Assembly: GCA_018240435.1 (NCBI GenBank)
Contig: JAFEFT010000038.1
Coordinates: 1 to 64,000, forward strand
Source of the DNA: Pseudomonadota bacterium
Lineage (GTDB): Bacteria > Pseudomonadota > Gammaproteobacteria > Xanthomonadales > Xanthomonadaceae
Direction: 5' to 3'
DNA length: 64,000 nt
Positions 1-8,937 of the stretch are shown here, in pieces (within the stretch, counting starts at the first letter, position 1; each line of letters starts with the position of its first letter). Below the pieces are notes generated by a model that saw only the letters and a list, made by a program, of their open reading frames with translations, was not told where the DNA came from and made no database searches. The position numbers and the translations under genes were made by a program.

Positions 1-2
1 GA

Positions 3-23
3 CAGAGGACAGATGACAGAAGG
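3..23. repeat. Degenerate heptanucleotide tandem array
   Basis: Three tandem 7-base units (CAGAGGA, CAGATGA, CAGAAGG) sit at the left edge of the window. They match the CAGAGGA array at 53476-53513 in sequence and period, so they look like the end of another heptamer array. The window edge prevents judging its full length. Confidence 0.5.
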
Positions 24-104
24 TAATCGGTGGACGGTGGACTGTTGGTGAGCGACGAGTGAATGCGTCCATACCCCTCTTTCTCCCGCAAGCGGGGAAC
101 GCAA

Positions 105-140
105 GCCCCTCTCCCGTCGGGAGAGGGGTTGGGGTGAGGG
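105..140. repeat. REP-like palindrome upstream of rpmE2
   Basis: A perfect 10-bp stem (CCCCTCTCCC at 106-115, GGGAGAGGGG at 119-128) with a 3-base loop is followed by a G-rich tail (GGTTGGGGTGAGGG). Stem plus tail recurs with variations at about ten intergenic sites in this window. A weaker CTCCCGCAAGCGGGG version lies just upstream at 83-97. Confidence 0.75.
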
Positions 141-172
141 GTCGCAGCACCCGCCAACTCCACGATAGAGAG

Positions 173-202
173 TTGCGACCACCCGCCGGCAGCCGCTATA
201 AT
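173..202 (+). promoter_or_regulatory. Sigma-70 promoter of rpmE2
   Basis: TTGCGA at 173-178 and a perfect TATAAT at 197-202 are separated by 18 bp. Transcription would begin near 209, giving a leader of about 27 bases before the rpmE2 ATG. No clear Zur box (GTTATA-type palindrome) overlaps it, although C-minus L31 genes are often Zur-regulated in other bacteria. Confidence 0.75.
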
Positions 203-235
203 GCCCGACTTTTCCCGCCACTTTGCAGGCGCGTC

Positions 236-478
236 ATGAAAGCCGATATCCACCCGAACTACCGTCCGGTCGTGTTCCAGGACGTGACTTCCGAATTCTC
301 GTTCCTTACCCGTTCGACGCTGGCGAGCAAGGAAACGGTCAAGTGGGAGGACGGCCAGGAATACCCGCTGGTCAAGATCGACGTGTCGTCGCATTCGCAC
401 CCGTTCTACACGGGCAAGCAGAAGATGATGGACACCAGCGGGCGTGTCGATCGCTTCCGCAAGCGCTACCAGAAGTAA
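236..478 (+). CDS. rpmE2: 50S ribosomal protein L31 type B
   Basis: Component of the large ribosomal subunit that helps bridge the 50S head and the 30S subunit. The 80-residue product starts [16 protein letters not shown] and contains no cysteine, so it is the zinc-independent (C-minus, type B) paralogue, which replaces the zinc-binding form when zinc is scarce. The length equals that of xanthomonad homologues. The frame is open further upstream to 59, but the conserved N-terminus and the promoter at 173-202 place the start at ATG 236. The Shine-Dalgarno sequence is weak. The gene stands alone and gltA follows 277 bp downstream. Confidence 0.95.
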   Translation: MKADIHPNYRPVVFQDVTSEFSFLTRSTLASKETVKWEDGQEYPLVKIDVSSHSHPFYTGKQKMMDTSGRVDRFRKRYQK

Positions 479-656
479 CTGCCAGCGCCGGCGAGCCGCC
501 GCTCGCGACGTGCGCCTTGCACGCAGCGACGTTGCGCTGCCTCGTCGTGGCCGCAAACGCGTGCGCGGGCGTGGCTGCCGGTCGGCAGCCACCGCGCCTC
601 CGAGCACCTTGCATTGGCCACGCGCACGTCTGGCTGCTGCCGGCAAGTGCGAGCCA

Positions 657-665
657 TGCGATAAT
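657..665 (+). promoter_or_regulatory. Candidate extended -10 promoter of gltA
   Basis: TGC followed by GATAAT forms an extended -10 element about 90 bp before the gltA start, with no convincing -35. A perfect 7-bp hairpin (GCGCCCG at 712-718, CGGGCGC at 724-730) lies in the leader just before the Shine-Dalgarno sequence at 744-749. The remainder of 479-755 shows nothing else recognisable. Confidence 0.4.
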
Positions 666-755
666 CACGCATTCGACCGCCACCCGGCCACGCCCTGAAT
701 TGCCGGGTATCGCGCCCGTGTCGCGGGCGCGCCCGTTTCAAGCAAGGAGTACCCC

Positions 756-2051
756 GTGACCGATACCAAGAGCGTGCTGCTGAGCGACGCGGCGACCGGC
801 AAATCCGTCGAGCTGCCGCTGATTGCAGGCACCGTGGGGCCGTCGTGCATCGACATCGGCAAGCTGCCGGCGGCGACCGGCCATTTCACCTACGATCAGG
901 GCTTCATCGCCACCGCCAGCTGCAAGTCGGCGATCACCTACATCGACGGCGATGCCGGCGTGCTGATGTACCGCGGTTATCCCATCGAGCAGCTCGCCAA
1001 GCAGTCGAACTTCCTCGAAGTCGCCTACCTGCTGATCAATGGCGAACTGCCCAACGCGCACGAATTCGCCACGTTCGAGCATGAAGTCACCCATCACACG
1101 ATGATGCACGAGGCGTTCCGGACGTTCCTGTTCGGATTCCGCCACGATGCCCATCCGATGGCGATGCTGACCGGCATGCTCGGCTCGCTGGCGGCGTTCT
1201 ACCACCACGGGCTGGATCTGGAAAACCCGGAACTGCGCCGGCTGGCGGCGATCCGCCTGATCGCCAAGGTGCCGACCATCGCCGCCGCCTGCTTCCGCTA
1301 TTCGGCCGGGTGGCCGCTGCGCTATCCGCGCAACAACCTCGAGTACGTCGACCGCTTCTTGCACATGATGTTCGAGGTGCCCAGCGAGCCGCTGCAACTC
1401 AATCCGGTGGTCGCCAAGGCGCTGGACCTGCTGTTCATCCTGCATGCCGACCACGAGCAGAACGCGTCCACCTCGACGGTGCGTCTGGTCGGCTCGACCG
1501 GCGCCAACCCCTACGCCTGCGTCGCCGCTGGCGTGGCCGCGCTGTGGGGGCCGGCGCATGGCGGCGCCAACGAGGCGGTGCTGCGCATGCTGTCCGAGAT
1601 CGGCCGGCCGCAGGACGTCGGCAAGGCGGTCGAGCGGGCCAAGGACAAGCACTCCGGCTTCCGCTTGATGGGCTTCGGCCATCGCGTCTACAAGAACTTC
1701 GACCCGCGCGCGACCATCATCCGCGAGATGACGCACAAGGTGCTGGCCGAACTGGGCGTCAACGATCCGATGCTGGAAGTCGCGCTCAAGCTGGAAGAAG
1801 CCGCGCTCAAGGACGACTATTTCATTTCCCGCAAGCTCTATCCGAACGTCGATTTCTACTCGGGCATCATCTACAAGGCGCTGGGCATTCCGACCGAGAT
1901 GTTCACCGTGATGTTCGCCATCGCCCGCACCGCCGGCTGGGTCGCGCACTGGCTGGAACAAAGTGCCGAGGCCGATTCCAAGATCGGCCGCCCGCGGCAG
2001 GTCTACGTCGGCGCCACCCATCGGGATTTCGTGTCGATCACCGAGCGCTGA
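756..2051 (+). CDS. gltA: Citrate synthase (type II)
   Basis: Condenses acetyl-CoA and oxaloacetate to citrate, the entry step of the TCA cycle, in the cytoplasm. The 431-residue product matches the hexameric Gram-negative type in length. Landmarks are [11 protein letters not shown] (His near residue 230), the [12 protein letters not shown] segment, the active-site [12 protein letters not shown] motif and DFYSGI with the catalytic aspartate. The start is GTG 756, supported by AAGGAG at 744-749 with 6-base spacing. It has its own leader and is probably monocistronic. The 3' end overlaps the convergent minus-strand gene by 14 bp. Confidence 0.97.
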   Translation: MTDTKSVLLSDAATGKSVELPLIAGTVGPSCIDIGKLPAATGHFTYDQGFIATASCKSAITYIDGDAGVLMYRGYPIEQLAKQSNFLEVAYLLINGELPNAHEFATFEHEVTHHTMMHEAFRTFLFGFRHDAHPMAMLTGMLGSLAAFYHHGLDLENPELRRLAAIRLIAKVPTIAAACFRYSAGWPLRYPRNNLEYVDRFLHMMFEVPSEPLQLNPVVAKALDLLFILHADHEQNASTSTVRLVGSTGANPYACVAAGVAALWGPAHGGANEAVLRMLSEIGRPQDVGKAVERAKDKHSGFRLMGFGHRVYKNFDPRATIIREMTHKVLAELGVNDPMLEVALKLEEAALKDDYFISRKLYPNVDFYSGIIYKALGIPTEMFTVMFAIARTAGWVAHWLEQSAEADSKIGRPRQVYVGATHRDFVSITER

Positions 2052-2787
2052 ACGGCCGGCGCGAGCCAGCCAGTACGCGCCCGGGCGGGGCGCACTCGCG
2101 GCAAGCGTCTTCGATGGCGCTGCTGGTGGTCGCGGCGATTTCCGCGGCGGCCAGCAATTCTTCCAGTGCGGCCAGCGAGGCGCGCGGCATCGGGCGCTCG
2201 TCGATGCGGTCCAGCGGCGCCTGCCGCAGCGCCGCGCGCGGCAGCACGGTCAGATCGAATGGCAGGTCGTCGGCGCTGAACAGCCACACCGGCGCGTCCA
2301 GGCTGCGTTCGCGATCCAGCCGCAAGCGCCGGCTGGACACTTCGGCCGGGATGGCGTGCTCGGCAAGCAGCAGCGCCACCTGTTCGGGATCGTCGACGTA
2401 CAGATGCAGGCACACCGCCGAGTGCGCATCGGCGGTGCCGTCGAGCACGGCGCCGACCAGGCGCGGCTGGAAGCGCGCGAAAAACGCCATCGCGCGCGCT
2501 GCCGCCTCGCGCCGGCGCTGCAACTGGCAGGCCTGGCTGGCGCCGTGGAACAACCGCTGGTAATCGCGCAGCGCCTGCTGGATTTCGCGATTGCGCGGCA
2601 GGCTGGCGTCATCAAAGATGCCCAGCCGATGCGCGGCCTTGCGTTTGGCGAGATGGAAATCACGGATGCCGCCTTCGGCGATCAGCCGCGCCGCTTCGAT
2701 CGCGAGCCGCTGGCGGCGCTCGTGGGTGCGGGTCTGCGTATGCGCCAGGGCGTGGACGTGCCGGGTCGAGACGGGGGCGTGTCGCAT
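2038..2787 (-). CDS. Conserved nucleotidyltransferase-like protein
   Basis: A 249-residue soluble protein. The N-terminal third is helical and basic ([30 protein letters not shown]), and the central part contains [15 protein letters not shown], resembling the G-S...D-x-D signature of Pol-beta-type nucleotidyltransferases. The family is widespread in beta- and gammaproteobacteria and is often mislabelled as a Mur ligase. The expected acidic DxD pair is not clean here (CLHLYVDD), so catalysis is uncertain. ATG 2787 is preceded by GGAGG with a 6-base spacer. It converges on gltA with overlapping ends and shares no obvious pathway with its neighbours. Confidence 0.7.
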   Translation of the reverse strand: MRHAPVSTRHVHALAHTQTRTHERRQRLAIEAARLIAEGGIRDFHLAKRKAAHRLGIFDDASLPRNREIQQALRDYQRLFHGASQACQLQRRREAAARAMAFFARFQPRLVGAVLDGTADAHSAVCLHLYVDDPEQVALLLAEHAIPAEVSSRRLRLDRERSLDAPVWLFSADDLPFDLTVLPRAALRQAPLDRIDERPMPRASLAALEELLAAAEIAATTSSAIEDACRECAPPGRVLAGSRRPFSAR

Positions 2788-2925
2788 CGGCGGCCTCCGG
2801 GTTGCACGACCGATCCGAGGGCGTCGGACGGAACCGGCGAACGCCGGTCAGGGCGAAGATAGCACGCGCCGATGGCGTTGCCGCAACGGCTCGTGGCCGC
2901 GCGGCAGCATCGGCTCGGCAGGTCA

Positions 2926-5673
2926 TCAGAAAATATCGAATGCCTGCTCGTTGGTCGCGTTCTGGTCGTTGCTCGCCGGCAATTCGTTGCGGAAGCGTTC
3001 GAGATCTTCCGCCTTGAAATACTCGGTCAAGCCGCCGGTCGAGCCCGCCGGCAGGATGTGGCCGCCGCCGTCGATCTGCACGGTGACGACGCCCGGCGGC
3101 GGCGTGATCGCGCGCTCGGGCACGTTGTTGAGCGCCACGCGCATGTAGTCGATCCAGATCGGCAGCGCGGCGCGGGCGCCGAACTCGCCGCGGCCGAGGG
3201 TCTGGAAGCTGTCCTTGCCGACCCAGACGGTGGTGACCAGATGGCCACCGTAGCCGGAGAACCAGGCATCGCGCATGTCGTTGGTGGTGCCGGTCTTGCC
3301 GCCCAGATCGGCGCGATGGAGCACCAGCGCCGGCGTGCCGGTGCCGTGCTTGATCACGTCCTGCATCATCGACTCGACGAGGAAGGCGGTGCGCTCGTCG
3401 ATCGCGCGGCGGGCCGGGAAGGTTGCCGGCGGGCCGACGAAATCCGGGTCGATCGGCGGCGCTGGCGGCGCGACCACGGCCGTCGCGCTGGCGTCGGGCG
3501 CGGCCGGTGAAGCGGCGGTACTGGCAGCGGCGGTGCGCTCGCCCGCCTTGCCCGACGCCGCGTCGGTGGCGCGCGCGGGGCTGCCTGCCGGCGCCGGTGC
3601 ATCGAGGTCGAAGCCGCCGTCGTTCGCATCCGGCGTGGCGGAGCTGGACGGCGTCGCGCCGGCCACCGGCGCCAGATCGAAGCCGTCGACCACGGTCGAA
3701 ACCGCCTGATCCTGCTGGGCACGTGCGGCGCAGCCGTTGCAGGCGCGCGCCGGATGCGCGCGGGCGATGGTGACGCCGTCGCGATCGACCACGCGGTCGA
3801 TGAAATACGGCTCGACCCGGAAGCCGCCGTTGGCGAACACGGTGTAGCCGCGCGCCATCCACATCGGCGGCACCGAGGCGGTGCCCAATGCCATGGTCAG
3901 GTTGTTGGGCAGGCTCTGTTCGGTGAAGCCGAAGTTCTGGATGTACTTGCGCGCGAAATCGACGCCGATGGCGTCGAGCAGGCGCACCGAAACGAGGTTG
4001 CGCGACAATGCCAGTGCCTGCCGCAGGCGCATCGGCCCGAGGAATCGGCCGTCATCGTTCTGCGGTCGCCAGCTCTTGCCGCTGCTGTGGTCGTTGAACA
4101 CCACCGGTGCGTCGAGCACGATCGACGCCGGCGAGAAGCCGCGCTCCATCGCCGCCGCGTAGATGAACGGCTTGAAGCTCGAACCGGGCTGGCGCAGCGA
4201 TTGGGTGGCGCGGTTGAATTTGCTCTGCGCAAACGAGAAGCCGCCGACCAGCGCGCGCAGGGCGCCGTCTTCGGGGTCGAGCGAGACCAGCGCCGATTGC
4301 GCTTCGGGAACCTCGTTGAGCTGGTAGCTGACGACCTTGCCGGCGTCGGGGTCGAGGCTCGACGGTGGCGGCGGCAGCTTGTCGGCATCGACCTGGCCGT
4401 GGATCTTGTTGAGCGAATCCACCCAGGCCTGCTTGTCCTTGTCGGCCTGGGTGATCGGCAGCAGACGGATCACGTCGCCGCGCGTCAGCAGCATGTCCAG
4501 CCGCGATTTTCCGGCCAGCGCCCAGCGCACGTCGTCCATGCCGATGCTCACTTGCTGGCCGTCGCCGAGCAGCACCTGTGCATCGCGTGCGCTGGTCTGC
4601 ATCACCACGCCAGGCAGCAGGCCGCCGTAACTGCCGCGGGCTTGCAGCTTCTGCAGCAGGGCGGCGCGATCGGTCTCGGCATTGAGATCGATCTTCGCTT
4701 CCGGTCCGCGATAGCCGTGGCGGCGGTCGTAGACCAGCAGATCGTTGCGCAGGGCGAGGTTGGCGGCGGCCTGCTTGGCGCCGTCGATGGTGGTGTAGAC
4801 CTTGTAGCCGCGGTTGAGCGCATCACTGCCGTAGCGATCGAGCATCGCCTGGCGAACCATCTCGGCGACATAGGGCGCGTCGACTTCCGTCGGTGGTTCG
4901 TGCGCGCTTGCATGCGGCGGTTGCGCCTTGGCGGCGTCGCGCTGCGCGCCCGAGATGAAGCCGTTCTCGGCCATGCGGTCGAGCACCCAGTTGCGCCGTT
5001 CCAGCGCGCGCTCGGGGTTGGAGATCGGGTTGCCGCTGGAGGGAAACTTCGGAATTGCCGCCAGCGAGGCGGCTTCGTCGAGCGACAGCTGGTCGAGCTT
5101 CTTGCCGTAGTAGTAATCGGCGGCGGCGGCCACGCCGTAAGCGCGGTTGCCGAAGAAGCACTTGTTGAGGTAGAGCTCGAAGATCTCGTCCTTGCTCAAC
5201 TCGCGTTCGATCTTCAGCGCCAGCAGGATCTCGGTGAGCTTGCGCGTGTAGCTGTATTCGTTGCTCAGGAAGAATTGCCGCGCCACCTGCTGGGTGATCG
5301 TGCTGCCGCCGGGAACGCGGTGCTCGTGGGTGGTCGCGATCAGCCACACCGCGCGCGCCACGCCGCGCCAATCGACGCCAGGATGCTGGTAGAAGTGTGC
5401 ATCTTCGGTGGCCAGGAAGGCCTTGCGCACCTGTTCTGGAACGTCCTTGATGCGCACCGGATAGCGCCGCGTCTCGCCGAACTGGGCGATCAGCCGCCCC
5501 TCGCGCGAGTACACGTTGAGCGGCAGTTGCATCTCGACGTGGCGCAGGCTGTCGACGTCGGGCAGTTTGGGCACCACCAGCCAGTAGACGATGGCGAGCC
5601 CGGCCAGACCCAGTGCGAAAAAGATCAGGCCGGCGTACAGTGCGCGGCGGAGCCAGCGGAAGAGTCTTGCCAT
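2926..5673 (-). CDS. mrcA: Penicillin-binding protein 1A
   Basis: Bifunctional class A PBP that polymerises glycan strands and crosslinks peptidoglycan in the periplasm, anchored in the inner membrane. It has 915 residues. A membrane anchor spans about residues 11-33. The GT51 transglycosylase carries ATEDAHFYQHPGVD with catalytic Glu90. The transpeptidase has the SxxK box in PGSSFKPF (about residue 495), SRN in ALSRNLVSV and KTG in GGKTGTTND (about 790). An Ala/Pro-rich insert of about 70 residues lies before the KTG box, in the C-terminal part. It is divergent from pilM across a 276-bp region, the usual arrangement in gammaproteobacteria. Confidence 0.95.
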   Translation of the reverse strand: MARLFRWLRRALYAGLIFFALGLAGLAIVYWLVVPKLPDVDSLRHVEMQLPLNVYSREGRLIAQFGETRRYPVRIKDVPEQVRKAFLATEDAHFYQHPGVDWRGVARAVWLIATTHEHRVPGGSTITQQVARQFFLSNEYSYTRKLTEILLALKIERELSKDEIFELYLNKCFFGNRAYGVAAAADYYYGKKLDQLSLDEAASLAAIPKFPSSGNPISNPERALERRNWVLDRMAENGFISGAQRDAAKAQPPHASAHEPPTEVDAPYVAEMVRQAMLDRYGSDALNRGYKVYTTIDGAKQAAANLALRNDLLVYDRRHGYRGPEAKIDLNAETDRAALLQKLQARGSYGGLLPGVVMQTSARDAQVLLGDGQQVSIGMDDVRWALAGKSRLDMLLTRGDVIRLLPITQADKDKQAWVDSLNKIHGQVDADKLPPPPSSLDPDAGKVVSYQLNEVPEAQSALVSLDPEDGALRALVGGFSFAQSKFNRATQSLRQPGSSFKPFIYAAAMERGFSPASIVLDAPVVFNDHSSGKSWRPQNDDGRFLGPMRLRQALALSRNLVSVRLLDAIGVDFARKYIQNFGFTEQSLPNNLTMALGTASVPPMWMARGYTVFANGGFRVEPYFIDRVVDRDGVTIARAHPARACNGCAARAQQDQAVSTVVDGFDLAPVAGATPSSSATPDANDGGFDLDAPAPAGSPARATDAASGKAGERTAAASTAASPAAPDASATAVVAPPAPPIDPDFVGPPATFPARRAIDERTAFLVESMMQDVIKHGTGTPALVLHRADLGGKTGTTNDMRDAWFSGYGGHLVTTVWVGKDSFQTLGRGEFGARAALPIWIDYMRVALNNVPERAITPPPGVVTVQIDGGGHILPAGSTGGLTEYFKAEDLERFRNELPASNDQNATNEQAFDIF

Positions 5674-5843
5674 CCTTGGGATGCGTCCGGTTGTTTGCGG
5701 CGGTTGTTTGCGGCCGGTTGTTTACAGAAGGCCGATCGTGGGAGTATAGAGCCTAGGCGGTTGGCTCGGTGCATCGGGGCAGGCGTGCATCCCGGAAGGG
5801 GGTGGGGTGCGCATGCTGCGGCATGAGGGGTGGCAGGCGATCG

Positions 5844-7007
<1,164 letters not shown>

Positions 7008-7008
<1 letters not shown>

Positions 7009-7709
7009 TGGCCAAGGTCAATCTCCTGCCGTGGCGCGCTGAGCGCCGCAACGAACGCCAGAAGGCGTTCTATGTGATGCTGGGCGTTGCCGTCGCCGTC
7101 GGCCTGGTGCTGGGCTTGGGTACGTGGATGTACTACAACGGCCAGATCGACGGGCAGAACGCGCGCAACGCCTACCTGACCGACCAGATCACCCAGCTCG
7201 ACGCCAAGCTCAAGGAAATCGAGAAGCTCGACAAGAAGAAGGAAACCCTCCTTCGCCGCAAGGACGTGATCGAGCAATTGCAGGCCAACCGGTCGCAGAT
7301 GGTGCACTTGTTCGACGAGCTGGTACGCACCATCCCCGAGGGCGTGCGCCTGACCTCGGTCAAGCAGGATGGCAACAAGCTCACCCTCGAAGGCCTGTCG
7401 CAGTCCAACGCCCGGGTCAGCGCGTACATGCGCAACATCGAGGCTTCCGGGTGGATGACCAATCCGGACTTGAATGTCATTCAAGTGGCCGGCGACGACA
7501 AGACTTTGCCGTATGCGTTCACCTTGGGTCTGACTCTGACCAAGCCAGGTCAGGTGCTCGGGCCGGATGGCAAGCCGGTGCTCGGCCCGGACGGCAAGCC
7601 ATTGGTGGCGCCGGCTCCTGGCGCGGCATCGGGTAGCGATGCCGGCTCGCCTGCGGCGAGCGCTCCGTCGGCGTCCGCCGCCAGCAGCAAGGGAGGGGCG
7701 ACCCCGTGA
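7008..7709 (+). CDS. pilN: Type IV pilus inner-membrane protein PilN
   Basis: Bitopic inner-membrane protein of the PilMNO alignment subcomplex. The cytoplasmic N-terminus contains MAKVNLLPWRAERRNERQK, the conserved PilM-binding motif. A single transmembrane helix follows at about residues 22-44, then a periplasmic coiled coil (about 50-90, rich in K/E/D) and a ferredoxin-like domain. The last 50 residues are an Ala/Ser/Pro-rich tail with a GPDGKPVLGPDGKPL duplication, longer than in Pseudomonas. It is coupled to pilM by a one-base overlap and to pilO by GTGA. Confidence 0.95.
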
Positions 7710-8389
7710 GCACGCAAAAGAAGCAATTCGACCTCAGCAACATCGACTTCAACAACCCCGGCGCCTGGCCGGACGGTCTCAAGTACGGCGCCTGCCTGCT
7801 GGTGATCGCGCTCATTCTGGTCGGTTTCTACTACGGGCTGGTGAGCGGTCAGCGGGAGCAGCTGGCTGGTCTGGAACAACAGGAAACCAGCCTGAAGACG
7901 ACGTTCGAAGAAAAGGCCGGGCGTGCCGCCAACCTGGAGCCGCTGAAGATCCAGTTGGCGCAGATGGAGGAAATGCTGCAACAGATGATGCGGCAGTTGC
8001 CCAGCAAGACCGACATGCCCGATCTGATCGTCGATGTATCGCAGACGGCGCTGGCGACCGGCATCGTCAACGAGCTGTTCAAGCCCGGCGACGAGACCAA
8101 GCAGGAGTTCTACGCCGAGAAGCCGATTCAACTGCGCATGGTCGGCACTTACCACCAGTTCGGCGCATTCATGAGTGGCGTGGCATCGCTGCCGCGGGTG
8201 GTCATCCTCACCATGCATGACATCTCGCTCAAGCCCACCCAGAAAGACGGCAAGATCTCCACCGACGGCAGCCTGACGCTGGAAGGTACGGTCACGACTT
8301 ACCGTTATCTGGACGACAGCGAACAATCCGATGTCGCGGCAGCTGCTGGTGCCGCCAGCGCTGCAGCCTCGCCGGCAGGGGGTAAGTGA
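7706..8389 (+). CDS. pilO: Type IV pilus inner-membrane protein PilO
   Basis: Partner of PilN. Together they form the periplasmic scaffold connecting the motor platform to PilP and the PilQ secretin. The 227-residue product has a short cytoplasmic N-terminus, one transmembrane helix at about 27-48 (YGACLLVIALILVGFYYGLV), a coiled coil (about 55-105) and a C-terminal ferredoxin-like domain containing YHQFGAFMSGVASLPRVV. An Ala-rich tail closes the protein. GTG start at 7706 overlaps the pilN stop by four bases. Confidence 0.95.
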   Translation: MSTQKKQFDLSNIDFNNPGAWPDGLKYGACLLVIALILVGFYYGLVSGQREQLAGLEQQETSLKTTFEEKAGRAANLEPLKIQLAQMEEMLQQMMRQLPSKTDMPDLIVDVSQTALATGIVNELFKPGDETKQEFYAEKPIQLRMVGTYHQFGAFMSGVASLPRVVILTMHDISLKPTQKDGKISTDGSLTLEGTVTTYRYLDDSEQSDVAAAAGAASAAASPAGGK

Positions 8390-8390
8390 A

Positions 8391-8921
8391 ATGACACGTC
8401 TTCGTCGACTTGCCTGGCGTTGCTTGCTGCCCGCGACGCTGGCCATCGCTCTGGCCGGATGCGGGCGCGGCATCACCTCGGATCCGAATCTCGAAAGTTA
8501 CGTCAAGGACGTGACGCACCGCCCCGGCCCGCCGCTGGATCCGGTGCCGACGATGCAGAAGTTCGAGACGTTCCTGTACAACGATCAAGGCCTGCGCGAT
8601 CCCTTCTCGCCGCCGGTGGACTCGTCCCACGGCAACACCGGGCCGCGCCCTGATCCGAACCGTCCCAAGCAGCCTTTGGAAGCGTTTCCGCTGGACAGCT
8701 TGGTCATGAACGGTACCTTGGGTGCGGGGGATCGCATCGTGGCCTTGGTGATGTCGCCGGACAAGGTCACGCATCGAGTGGTACCGGGGAATTACCTTGG
8801 CCAGAACGACGGCAAGGTGATCGAAGTGACACCCACCAAGATCAATATCACCGAGCTGGTGTCGGATGGCGCGGGCGGCTGGATCGAACGGCCGGCATCC
8901 ATCAGCCTACCTAATCAATGA
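8391..8921 (+). CDS. pilP: Type IV pilus lipoprotein PilP
   Basis: Lipoprotein that links the PilNO scaffold to the N-domains of the PilQ secretin. It has a signal peptide and the lipobox LAGC with the acylated cysteine at residue 24. A flexible region with YNDQGLRDPFSPP follows, the conserved stretch that contacts PilN/PilO. The C-terminal homology domain is a beta sandwich (GDRIVALVMSPDKVTHRVVPGNYLG). Length is 176 residues. ATG 8391 lies one base after the pilO stop. An upstream in-frame start at 8331 was rejected because it would place the signal peptide internally. Confidence 0.95.
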   Translation: MTRLRRLAWRCLLPATLAIALAGCGRGITSDPNLESYVKDVTHRPGPPLDPVPTMQKFETFLYNDQGLRDPFSPPVDSSHGNTGPRPDPNRPKQPLEAFPLDSLVMNGTLGAGDRIVALVMSPDKVTHRVVPGNYLGQNDGKVIEVTPTKINITELVSDGAGGWIERPASISLPNQ

Positions 8922-8937
8922 GCGGGGGAGTAGCAAG

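Noticed and set aside
59-235. N-terminal extension of L31 by 59 residues.
   Set aside because: The promoter at 173-202 lies inside it and the family starts at ATG 236.
738-2021. Long minus-strand frame opposite gltA.
   Set aside because: Shadow of a highly GC-biased gene; the translation is low-complexity.
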